Source: Accumulibacter phosphatis (lineage in GTDB: Bacteria > Pseudomonadota > Gammaproteobacteria > Burkholderiales > Rhodocyclaceae). Taken from it: a stretch of 64,000 nt of DNA. Under the pieces are notes generated by a model, which was not told where the DNA came from, did not search any database, and was given only the letters and a program-made list of their open reading frames with translations. The translations under genes and the position numbers were made by a program. Positions 25,989 through 32,402 of this stretch are shown piece after piece. The stretch's first letter is position 1; each line of letters starts with the position of its first letter. The stretch lies in contig NC_013194.1 of assembly GCF_000024165.1 (NCBI RefSeq), forward strand, positions 1,178,001 through 1,242,000, in the 5' to 3' direction.

Positions 25989-26028
25989 CTCTAACGTGGA
26001 AGCGTCTCTCTGGAGCGGAAGGTTAGAC
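25989..26028 (-). repeat. short attC-like site after the antitoxin gene
   Basis: On the minus strand it starts GTCTAAC and ends GTTAGAG, with CTTCCGCTCCAGAGAGACGC between. The core boxes and the position just after a minus-strand gene fit an integron attC. The 40-nt length is below the usual minimum and the stem is poor, so it is probably a deletion remnant. Confidence 0.45.
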
Positions 26029-26047
26029 GACGTTGAGCAATGAGAAC

Positions 26048-26356
26048 CTACGCGGGAACCACCGCCTGGGCTACGAGCTTGACGCCCAGTGCCGCGCACA
26101 CGCGAGACACGGTATCGAAGCGCGGGAGCGCATCTGACCGCAGCGCCCGGTAGAGGGCCTCGCGCGTGAGACCGGACGCCCGCGCGATCTCGGTCATGCC
26201 GCGCGCGCGGGCAATCGTGCCGAGCGCATGGGCGAATTCGGCCGGATCGTTCTCTTCAAGAACGATGGTCAGGTACTCGGCAATAGCCTGCTGGTCAGGT
26301 AAATGCTCGGCCATGTCGAATTCCGGCAACTCGGCAACCTTGATCCTTTTGGTCAT
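26048..26356 (-). CDS. addiction-module antitoxin, HigA-like
   Basis: A 102-residue DNA-binding antitoxin of the putative addiction module antidote family. It has an N-terminal segment with EYLTIVLEENDPAEFAHALG and a helix-turn-helix (MTEIARASGLTREALYRALR). It follows the toxin remnant by 3 nt, the toxin-first order usual for this family. Such modules are frequent integron cassettes, where they stabilise the array. With the toxin's 5' end lost, the antitoxin may be a leftover or still autoregulate. Confidence 0.85.
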   Translation of the reverse strand: MTKRIKVAELPEFDMAEHLPDQQAIAEYLTIVLEENDPAEFAHALGTIARARGMTEIARASGLTREALYRALRSDALPRFDTVSRVCAALGVKLVAQAVVPA

Positions 26357-26359
26357 GGT

Positions 26360-26644
26360 TCAATCCTCCACGGTAGCGGCCAACGTGATGGCCTTGGCAA
26401 TATCGGCGGCCTGCGTAGACTTGTCGCCACCGCCTAGCATCACGATCAGCGCCGCGCCGCGCTGCACGTAGTACATGCGCCAGCCCGGCCCGAAGTGTTC
26501 GCGCATCTCGAACACGCTCTCGCCGACCGGCTTGACATCACCCAGGTTACCCGCCTGCGCTTTCTCCAAACGCCGCGCCAGGCGACGATGCGTCATGCTG
26601 TCACTGAGGCCGGAAAGCCACGCGGAAAACTCGGGGATGAGTTC
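26360..26644 (-). pseudogene. addiction-module toxin (RelE/HigB-like), 5' end cut by RAYT element
   Basis: In-frame codons upstream of the ATG at 26596 read ELIPEFSAWLSGLSDS, which fits the N-terminal helix of these toxins. The body GDVKPVGESVFEMREHFGPG and VMLGGGDKSTQAADI is well conserved. At 26644 the frame runs into the end motif of the RAYT element and reaches that gene's stop codon (26663-26665) with no start in between. The true first residues are therefore lost. Initiation at 26596 would omit the first helix and probably give an inactive protein. Confidence 0.75.
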
Positions 26645-26645
26645 A

Positions 26646-27440
26646 CCCCAAAGGGGCCAGACTCACAATTCCATTGAGACCTGTCTAGGCTCTCCCTCCC
26701 CAGTCCCGTGTGCCATGGGCTTTTTCGGTCGGCCCCGCGGTCGGGCTTCGCGTCGGTGCCCCATCGCCTTTTCAATGCTGTCAAGGAAGCGCGCGTCCCC
26801 CAGCGGTTGTCCCTGGCCCATCGCCATGCGGATCCCGCCTATCACCTCGGCGTCGAGTTCTGATCGGAACAATTCCCTATACGACACCAGCCGCTCAGCG
26901 CGGCTCTCTCCCAAGCCCAGATAGACTTCATGAGGCGTCAACAACGGGTCGGCCTCCCCGAGTCCGTTGGCCCGATAACTGCTCCAACGATAGCGCGCCG
27001 GATCATCCACGATCGCCGCACGAACTGGATTCAGTTCAATGTAGCGCTGACAGACGAGCAAATAGTCATCGGCCTGTACCAGCGATGACTTGTAACGGCC
27101 GTCCCACAAGGTGCCAGTGCGCCGGTAAGCTCTGTTGACGTACTGCACATAGCGCCTGCCGAGCGAGATCATCAACCGGCACACAGCCGTCGCTTCCGGC
27201 GGCGTCACGAGCAGATGCACGTGGTTGGTCATTTGCACATACGCATGAAGCTGGCAGCCGATCGCCTTGGTAGCCTCCCCCAGCCATTCCCGATAGGCGA
27301 GGTAGTCGTCCTCGGCGAAGAAGCATGCGTCGCGGTTATGCCCCCGCTGAACGATGTGCAGGGGCAGGCCGGGGAGATGAATTCGGGTACGACGAGGCAT
27401 GCGGGAAGTATAGCAGATTAAATTGAGCCTGGCCCCTTTA
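26646..27440 (-). mobile_element. REP-associated tyrosine transposase (RAYT) element with inverted end motifs
   Basis: About 795 bp carrying one transposase. The left end is AAAGGGGCCAGACTCACAAT (26650-26669). The right end, read on the other strand, is TAAAGGGGCCAGGCTCAATT (27440-27421), nearly the same, so the gene lies between inverted motifs. The left end cuts a toxin gene and the right end cuts a cassette gene start. The element therefore inserted into, and probably deleted part of, the integron array. Confidence 0.8.
26663..27400 (-). CDS. REP-associated tyrosine transposase (Y1/HUH family)
   Basis: A 245-residue single-strand transposase. It opens PRRTRIHLPGLPLHIVQRGH. The metal-binding HUH motif is TNHVHLLV. 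Downstream, YRRTGTLWDGRYKSSLV and RYIELNPVRAAIV are typical of this family, and the catalytic Tyr is probably in the RYRWSSY region. The ATG at 27400 was chosen as the first Met before conserved sequence. A likely -10 (TATACT) lies at about 27408. The stop codon sits inside the left end motif. It looks intact and may mobilise the dispersed motif copies. Confidence 0.9.
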   Translation of the reverse strand: MPRRTRIHLPGLPLHIVQRGHNRDACFFAEDDYLAYREWLGEATKAIGCQLHAYVQMTNHVHLLVTPPEATAVCRLMISLGRRYVQYVNRAYRRTGTLWDGRYKSSLVQADDYLLVCQRYIELNPVRAAIVDDPARYRWSSYRANGLGEADPLLTPHEVYLGLGESRAERLVSYRELFRSELDAEVIGGIRMAMGQGQPLGDARFLDSIEKAMGHRREARPRGRPKKPMAHGTGEGEPRQVSMEL

Positions 27441-27528
27441 GCCACAAGAAGTTCTGGCCGACAAAAGCAAGTAACTCGGTATGAAAATCCGAGTAGTGCT
27501 TGTGATATTCCATCTCCGCAAAAACCAT
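27418..27528 (-). pseudogene. truncated integron cassette gene
   Basis: Minus-strand codons read MVFAEMEYHKHYSDFHTE and continue to VGQNF, then run into the RAYT end (LKGPGSI, stop). It begins 20 nt after the attC at 27548, exactly where the next cassette gene should start, so it is the 5' remnant of a fifth cassette gene. The 3' part is gone. The inner start at 27513 is equally possible. Function unknown. Confidence 0.6.
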
Positions 27529-27547
27529 TCAAGCCTCAATGTGAGAC

Positions 27548-27636
27548 GCCCAACGTAGAATTAACCGGCGCCGGCAAGAGCGCCGCCGGACAAGCAACCA
27601 CGCTGCACCGGCGTCCAGTTGAATGCCGGGTTAGCC
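27548..27636 (-). repeat. integron attC site 4
   Basis: On the minus strand it starts GGCTAAC, continues CCGGCATTCAACTGGACGCC, and ends TTAATTCTACGTTGGGC. The 7-nt core boxes at both ends and the inner palindromic arms (GCCGG/CCGGC) fit an 89-nt attC. The stop codon of the preceding cassette gene lies inside its first box. Confidence 0.85.
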
Positions 27637-28149
27637 ATTTTGGTTCTCACTTGAGTACTGCCAAAGAGCCATATCTAACTCTCTGACGGAGAGATTATGA
27701 GCGGTTGCAACAGAGCGACAAATTTCAACGTATTCGTTCCAGAATGCGAATGTGTACTGTGAGGGTTGGTCGATTCCAAGGCTCCATATAGCCCTGAAAT
27801 CTAGAATGGGGTACGTTTGGTCAACGCAGAAGTGCAATATAACAGAGGCCGTTGGAAATTGAACGCCTGAAAGTAGCGTGAGCGAACCCAGCCTAGACTC
27901 TTCGCATTGTGCCGAAAAGGAAAAGGTTGTTATTTCTCTAACAAGCGGCTCGGGGTTCTTTAGAGCAAGGTCTGAGCGTCTTTTTGATTTCCAGTGACAT
28001 ATCTCGTGTAATTGAGTGGTAGTTAAATAGCCCTGATTTGGCCCAATTTGATGGTATTTTTCAAGATTGGCTTCGGCGCTGAAATTGTAGCGACCTTGAT
28101 AGTCTTTTAGCTCTCCAGTAGGAATGCGTAGTGAGTAGTTGATGGGCAT
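27631..28149 (-). CDS. unrecognised integron cassette protein (cassette 4)
   Basis: A 172-residue soluble protein (MPINYSLRIPTGELKDYQG ...) with no domain I recognise. It starts 5 nt after the attC at 28154 and its TAA falls within the attC at 27636, a standard one-gene cassette. Base composition is lower in GC than the chromosome, typical of cassette genes. No signal peptide or membrane segment is seen. Confidence 0.7.
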   Translation of the reverse strand: MPINYSLRIPTGELKDYQGRYNFSAEANLEKYHQIGPNQGYLTTTQLHEICHWKSKRRSDLALKNPEPLVREITTFSFSAQCEESRLGSLTLLSGVQFPTASVILHFCVDQTYPILDFRAIWSLGIDQPSQYTFAFWNEYVEICRSVATAHNLSVRELDMALWQYSSENQNG

Positions 28150-28153
28150 ATAT

Positions 28154-28219
28154 GGCTAACGTGGAGTTGAGGGGGCTGCGCGGCTTTTTGCGCAGGTCCC
28201 CTCGAACGCAGGGTTAGGC
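28154..28219 (-). repeat. integron attC site 3
   Basis: A 66-nt site. On the minus strand it starts GCCTAACCCTGCGTTCGAGG and ends CCCTCAACTCCACGTTAGCC. The core boxes and complementary arms (GAGGGGAC with the CCCCTC side) are clear. It lies 8 nt after the stop of cassette gene 3. Confidence 0.9.
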
Positions 28220-28226
28220 TGCACTT

Positions 28227-28595
28227 TCATATGACAATGATGCCGGAACAGGGCGCAGGCAAATAGATTTGCATTGATTCGTATTGGTCGGAGTTGTCAT
28301 ATATCCGCAGAGCAAGGTTCTCTGTGAATTGAATTTCGATGGTTCGTTCATCGATCACGATGCCCTTGGTTACTTGCTCGTTGAGTAAGCGATGGTAGGC
28401 CAAAGACGACCAGCCTTCTGCTTCAGTCCAGTTTGCAACAGGTTCTTCTCGGCAAAGCACGGTTGCCTGACTTTGCACAGCAATTGTGGCTCCGGAGCCA
28501 AACTTGAATTGCACATCGTATTTGCCGATAGCAATTTGATCGAGTGAAGACCCAACGCAAAAGCCCAAGTCAAAATTCGGAGCGAAGCGGTACAT
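28227..28595 (-). CDS. unrecognised integron cassette protein (cassette 3)
   Basis: A 122-residue protein, MYRFAPNFDLGFCVGSSLDQ ... SGIIVI. The start at 28595, 6 nt after the attC at 28601, is preferred; a longer frame begins inside the attC. It appears to be a small beta-rich domain (alternating hydrophobic segments, YDVQFKFGSGATIAVQ). I cannot name the family with confidence. Confidence 0.7.
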   Translation of the reverse strand: MYRFAPNFDLGFCVGSSLDQIAIGKYDVQFKFGSGATIAVQSQATVLCREEPVANWTEAEGWSSLAYHRLLNEQVTKGIVIDERTIEIQFTENLALRIYDNSDQYESMQIYLPAPCSGIIVI

Positions 28596-28600
28596 GTGCA

Positions 28601-28729
28601 GCCTAACGTTCGAGCTAACCGGCACGCGGAGGCAGGCAGCGTAAGGCTGGCGCGCGACAGTGGCGAAGCCGCTGCGCGCCAGCCTTACGCTGCCTGCCGT
28701 AGCGTGTCCGGTTGAGCGAGGGGTTAGGC
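28601..28729 (-). repeat. integron attC site 2 with long hairpin
   Basis: A 129-nt site. On the minus strand it starts GCCTAACCCCTCGCTCAACC and ends GGTTAGCTCGAACGTTAGGC. The inner part is a long near-perfect palindrome (GTAAGGCTGGCGCGC facing GCGCGCCAGCCTTAC) around a short loop. This is the classic cruciform architecture recognised by integron integrases. Confidence 0.95.
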
Positions 28730-28793
28730 GCCACCAGCGACGACAGTGTAGTGACTGAATTCATAAGTCCTGCCAGCTGACGAGACTGTGCGC

Positions 28794-29162
28794 CTACTTC
28801 ACGTTCTGAGCGATTCGCCATAAAACGCCTGACGGATCAAAGAGCGTGAAGTCTCGCATTCTCCAGGGTTGTAGTTCAACCTGGCCGAGCGCGACTTTGT
28901 ACTTCTCTGCGAGTCCGGACTCCGTGATCTTCCGGTGCCAGTCATCTACGTCCTCCACGAGCAGATGCATCATGAAGTTCTGGATGTGTTCGTCAACGCA
29001 GAAGTCCTGAAGCAGGAAGCTGGCGTGGTCGTGGTGGAAGTACGCGACACCTCCACCGTCAGAGGCCATGGTGAAGCCGAGGTCCTGATAGAAGCGCTTC
29101 GATAGTTCGAAGTCTCTGGCCGGAACGAATGCCTTGACTTCGGTGACACGTAGATTGGGCAT
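28794..29162 (-). CDS. VOC (glyoxalase/bleomycin-resistance) family protein, cassette 2
   Basis: A 122-residue vicinal-oxygen-chelate fold protein. It begins MPNLRVTEVKAFVPARDF with the family pattern SKRFYQDLGFTMASDGG, then FHHDHASFLLQDF, and ends MRDFTLFDPSGVLWRIAQN. Such proteins act as dioxygenases, isomerases or drug-binding resistance proteins, and the substrate cannot be told. The start at 29162 was chosen by family length; the open frame extends back through the attC. VOC proteins are common integron cargo. Confidence 0.85.
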   Translation of the reverse strand: MPNLRVTEVKAFVPARDFELSKRFYQDLGFTMASDGGGVAYFHHDHASFLLQDFCVDEHIQNFMMHLLVEDVDDWHRKITESGLAEKYKVALGQVELQPWRMRDFTLFDPSGVLWRIAQNVK

Positions 29163-29177
29163 GGTGTTTCCTGTGGC

Positions 29178-29255
29178 GCCTAACGTTGGAGTTGAGCTGC
29201 GGACGCAAGCACGCGAAGCGTGCATGTGGCCGTCGGCTCGAACAACTGGTTAGCC
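29178..29255 (-). repeat. integron attC site 1
   Basis: A 78-nt site. On the minus strand it starts GGCTAACCAGTTGTTCGAGC and ends CAGCTCAACTCCAACGTTAGGC's last core box, with a central GCACGCTTCGCGTGC hairpin. The stop codon of the cassette 1 gene lies within its first box. Confidence 0.9.
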
Positions 29256-29684
29256 CGCACTGTTGGCCTCGACAAGTGAGCGAACTGATGGGCGCTCGAC
29301 GAGATGCGCAATGTAGACACCATCGACGACCTCAATGCGCAGTCGAAAGACCGTGCTGTCATCGTACGTGGCGCGCTCGCGAGTAGTGGCATTCGTGTCT
29401 TTGGCGATGGTGAGCACGCCGAATGCCTCGACACCAGGCGTGGACGCCGCGTAGTGGGCATTTCGCGCGATCTCTTCCGCACCGAGGCGAGAATCAGCCT
29501 CCTCAGGAATCTCGCGAGGCCGGCGGAGCGACGTGGGATACAGCACGTACTGCCTATTCTTGACTTCGTCACTCCAGAGGGTGAATAGCGCGCGCCGACC
29601 GTCAGCGGACACGGCGGACCACGACCAGCGCGTGTTCCTCAGAGGACAACCGAGGTAGGCGAAGAAGTCCGAGAAGGTGCGCAT
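29250..29684 (-). CDS. unrecognised integron cassette protein (cassette 1)
   Basis: A 144-residue protein, MRTFSDFFAYLGCPLRNTRW ... RPSVRSLVEANSAG. It is the first cassette after the attI-like junction, 14 nt from the core box, so it should be the best expressed from any cassette promoter. I recognise no named domain. The opening WSWSAVSADGRRALFTLW recurs in style among cassette hypotheticals. It has no membrane segment. Confidence 0.7.
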   Translation of the reverse strand: MRTFSDFFAYLGCPLRNTRWSWSAVSADGRRALFTLWSDEVKNRQYVLYPTSLRRPREIPEEADSRLGAEEIARNAHYAASTPGVEAFGVLTIAKDTNATTRERATYDDSTVFRLRIEVVDGVYIAHLVERPSVRSLVEANSAG

Positions 29685-29697
29685 AGCAATGCGTGCG

Positions 29698-29802
29698 GGC
29701 TAACGTGATGTCGCAAACCTAATTGACGCAGAGTTTTGCGTCAGCATGCTGTGTGAATGTAAAGTAAGCGATGAACTTCCAACGGAAACAAGGAGATAGG
29801 GC
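29698..29802 (-). promoter_or_regulatory. attI-like junction between broken integrase and first cassette
   Basis: The core box CGTTAGCC (minus strand, 29705-29698) joins the first cassette to about 100 nt that lead to the divergent integrase start. In integrons this spacer holds attI and usually the cassette promoter. An inverted repeat GACGCA-N6-TGCGTC lies at 29725-29742. I cannot assign -35/-10 boxes for a cassette promoter with confidence. Confidence 0.65.
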
Positions 29803-30030
29803 ATGGGCACGTTCACTAAAAATTCCGACAAGTGCGTCAATGCCAATGGCGTTGTTGGGCCTCCCAACAGGCTCCTTGACCAACTCTCCGAAAGCATTCG
29901 CCGCAAGGACTATAGCATACGGACGGAGCAGGCTTACAGGGGCTGGGTACGGCGTTTCGTCCTTTTCCATGGCCAGCGCCTCCTTTTCCATGGCAAGCGC
30001 CACGCAATCGTTCACTCCCCTATGCTGTAG
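29803..30030 (+). pseudogene. intI: integron integrase, N-terminal fragment
   Basis: After a good ribosome-binding site (AAGGAG at about 29790), the frame includes LLDQLSESIRRKDYSIRTEQ, AYRGWVRRFVLFHG and KRH. This is the SAM-like N-terminal domain of IntI-type tyrosine recombinases (compare IntI1 ... LHYSLRTEQAYVHWVRAF). It is followed by unrelated sequence and a stop at 30028. The catalytic domain (R-H-R-Y) is missing, so it is inactive. An in-frame 21-nt tandem duplication (29960-29980 and 29981-30001, one mismatch) doubles the LFHGxR segment. The gene is divergent from the cassettes, the normal integron layout. Confidence 0.88.
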
Positions 30031-30208
30031 CCGGAATGACAGGGATGGGGGGCAGCGGCAAACCCTTGCGAGCGGCGATGACGGTGGCGAGGTACTGCGA
30101 GACAGAAGCGGCGCGACAGCGACAGGTTTCGACAAGGCTGGCGAGCAGAGCAAAGGCGCGGGAGCCCTGTTCAGAGCGTGTGTCGTAACTGATGTGGCGC
30201 GCAGAACC
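30020..30208 (-). pseudogene. C-terminal remnant of a transposase (IS66-like)
   Basis: The minus-strand frame reads HISYDTRSEQGSRAFALLAS, then VETCRCRAASVSQYLATVIA and ends LPPIPVIPATA, stop at 30020. The pattern R-S-x-x-G ... L-x-x-T-C-R ... Y-L is the tail of IS66-type transposases. The rest is absent. Its insertion probably removed the 3' part of intI. Family assignment is tentative. Confidence 0.5.
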
Positions 30209-30209
30209 C

Positions 30210-30360
30210 AGGGGGCCAGGCTCACAATCTCACAGAGATCTGTCCACGCTCTCGCTCTCCAGCCTTCTGTGGTGGAGGCTTTTTCGGTCGGCTTCGCGGT
30301 TGGGCTTCGTGTTTCTGCCCCGTCGCCTTTTCGATGCCGGCAAGGAAGCGCGAGTCCCAT
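30210..30360 (-). pseudogene. fragment of a second RAYT element (end motif + 3' end of gene)
   Basis: Starts with an end motif (AGGGGGCCAGGCTCACAATC). It then matches the 3' coding end of the RAYT gene at 26676-26800 with many substitutions (for example GGCTTTTTCGGTCGG and AAGGAAGCGCG are shared). It breaks off at 30360. It is an older, truncated copy from a related element. Confidence 0.75.
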
Positions 30361-30664
30361 AAATGAACGTTGGGGCACGCAAACGGGAGCCAGCTAATTT
30401 GTGACCGCGCGTTTCTCGCCGTCCACCTCGATACCCCTCGGACAGGGCGTTCTTCCCGCCGCCGGCCGCGACGCGTGTGCTAAAGTCGCCGCCTTCCGGT
30501 CAAGGCGAGTCGCCGGCGCGGCAGGCAGCTGACCGGAACGGGGCACGCGGTTCGCGACGGTGATACATTGGCCTGCAAGGTGACCGGTCCTCGGCCGCAG
30601 TAGGGCGATGCCGGCGGTGGCATCGACGTGACATCGAAACAGTTGAAACTTCTCCTGGAGATGG
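30361..30664. other. upstream region of the hydrolase genes, no gene seen
   Basis: About 300 nt returning to chromosomal base composition. No supported gene, tRNA or clear promoter boxes. It marks the right border of the accessory region. Confidence 0.4.
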
Positions 30665-31567
30665 ATGATGAGTGCGCTTTCCGGGTTATCCCGTTGGCTC
30701 GCCGGGACGACGCCGGCCTTCGCCGAACGTCAGGTACGCTGCGCTTCGCCTGCGGGTCTGCATCGCATGGCGTATACGGAATGGGGCGAGCGCGACAATC
30801 CGAACGTCCTCGTTTGCGCGCACGGGCTGACGCGCAACGGGCGTGACTTCGACGAACTGGCGCGCGTGCTGGCCGCCGATTATCGCGTGCTGTGCCCCGA
30901 CGTCGTCGGGCGTGGGCGCAGCGACTGGCTGCGTGACCCGTCCGGCTACGTTGTTCAGCAGTACGTGACGGACATGCTGGTGCTGCTTGCCCGGCTCGAT
31001 GTCGAAGCGGTGCACTGGCTCGGCACGTCGCTGGGGGGGCTGATCGGGATGTGGATCGCCAGCCAGGAAGATTCGCCGATCACGCGCCTGGTGCTCAACG
31101 ATGTCGGGCCGGTGATCACCGTCGCTTCGCTGCAACGGATCAGCGACTACGTCGGCCGCGCACCGAAGTTCGACACCTTCGACGATGCCGAGAAGTACAT
31201 TCGACTGGTCAGTGAGCCCTTCGGCCCCCTGAGCGACGCGCAGTGGCGCCATCTCACCGAGTTCTGCCTGCAGCGGGCGTCCGATGGACGCCTGGAGATG
31301 TGCTACGACCCGGCGATCGGCGAGCCGTTCCGGCAGGCGCTGAGTTCCGGGGATATCGACCTGTGGCCGATCTACGATCGCATCCGCTGCCCGACGCTGG
31401 TGCTGCGCGGCGCCGATTCCGATCTGCTGACGGCCGAGACGCTGCAGGCGATGGCGATGCGGGGCCCGCGCCCGCAGACCGTCGAGATTCCCGGTGTCGG
31501 ACACGCTCCGATGTTTCTCGACGCCGGGCAGATCGGCATCGTGCGCGACTTCCTGCTGGTCGTCTGA
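30665..31567 (+). CDS. alpha/beta hydrolase
   Basis: A 300-residue cytoplasmic hydrolase of the alpha/beta fold. The oxyanion HG motif is VCAHGLTRNGRDFDEL, the nucleophile elbow is GTSLGG (Ser about residue 121), and the catalytic His is in IPGVGHAPMF; Asp is probably in LRGADSDLL. The substrate is unknown. Start at 30665 or the adjacent ATG at 30668. A second hydrolase follows 4 nt after its stop, so the two form an operon. Confidence 0.88.
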   Translation: MMSALSGLSRWLAGTTPAFAERQVRCASPAGLHRMAYTEWGERDNPNVLVCAHGLTRNGRDFDELARVLAADYRVLCPDVVGRGRSDWLRDPSGYVVQQYVTDMLVLLARLDVEAVHWLGTSLGGLIGMWIASQEDSPITRLVLNDVGPVITVASLQRISDYVGRAPKFDTFDDAEKYIRLVSEPFGPLSDAQWRHLTEFCLQRASDGRLEMCYDPAIGEPFRQALSSGDIDLWPIYDRIRCPTLVLRGADSDLLTAETLQAMAMRGPRPQTVEIPGVGHAPMFLDAGQIGIVRDFLLVV

Positions 31568-31571
31568 CGGG

Positions 31572-32351
31572 GTGGTCGACTTCGTCGATGTCGACGGCGG
31601 GCGCCTCGAGTACGAGCTGATTGCGGCGCGCCGGCCCGGTCTCCCGACGCTGGTCTTTCTCCACGAGGCGCTTGGCAGCGTCGCGCTGTGGCGTGATTTC
31701 CCGGCGCGCGTGGCGGCGGCGACCGGTTGTCGGACCTTGCTCTGGTCGCGCCTCGGGCACGGTCGCTCGGCACCGCTACCGGCGCCGCGGACGCCGCGCT
31801 ACCTGCACACCGAGGCGCTCGAACGGTTTCCGCGCTTGCTGGCGGCGCTGTCCATCGAACGGCCGGTGCTGATCGGGCACAGCGATGGTGGCTCGATTGC
31901 GCTGATCCACGCGGCCGCGCTGCCGGATCGCGTCGCCGGAGTCGTCGTCATGGCGCCCCACGAGTTCGTCGAGGAAAAAGCTCTGGCCGGCATTCGCCTG
32001 GCCGGCGAGTCGTACGCGCACGGCGACTGGCCGCAGAAACTGGCACGCTATCACCGCGACCCGGACGCCGTTTTCCGGGCCTGGCACGACACCTGGCTGG
32101 CACCCGAGTTCCGCGCCTGGAGCATCACCGACTGTCTGCCGGGGCTGCGCTGTCCGGTGTTGGCGATCCAGGGCGAAGACGACGAGTACGCGACGATGTC
32201 CCAGATCGAGTGCATTGCGAAAGCCGCTGCGGATGTCGAACTGCTCGGGCTGGCCGGCTGCGGTCATTCGCCGCACCGCGATCAGCCGTTGGCGGTCATC
32301 GAGGCAATCGTCGGTTTTCTCGGACGGCTTGACAGCGGCGCGGGGCGCTGA
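31572..32351 (+). CDS. alpha/beta hydrolase (second of the pair)
   Basis: A 259-residue protein, starting at GTG 31572 just after the previous stop. The longer open frame would overlap the upstream gene. The motifs are FLHEALGSVALWRDFP, the nucleophile GHSDGGS, LAIQGEDDEYAT (acid) and GLAGCGHSPHRDQP (His). It differs clearly from its neighbour, so it is not a recent duplicate. The substrate is unknown; similar proteins hydrolyse esters or act in aromatic degradation. Confidence 0.87.
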   Translation: MVDFVDVDGGRLEYELIAARRPGLPTLVFLHEALGSVALWRDFPARVAAATGCRTLLWSRLGHGRSAPLPAPRTPRYLHTEALERFPRLLAALSIERPVLIGHSDGGSIALIHAAALPDRVAGVVVMAPHEFVEEKALAGIRLAGESYAHGDWPQKLARYHRDPDAVFRAWHDTWLAPEFRAWSITDCLPGLRCPVLAIQGEDDEYATMSQIECIAKAAADVELLGLAGCGHSPHRDQPLAVIEAIVGFLGRLDSGAGR

Positions 32352-32402
32352 CGCCGGTCGCTTGCCGTGTCGGGCGCAAGGGGCGCTCCGCTCGGCTGAG
32401 CC

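Noticed and set aside
27548..29255. CRISPR array explanation for the repeated palindromic sites
   Set aside because: Sites differ in length (66-129 nt) and sequence, share only core boxes, and each separates one gene from the next, so they are attC sites.
31494..31571. ATG start of the second alpha/beta hydrolase at 31494
   Set aside because: It would overlap the first hydrolase by 74 nt with unrelated residues; GTG at 31572 sits just after the stop and begins conserved sequence.
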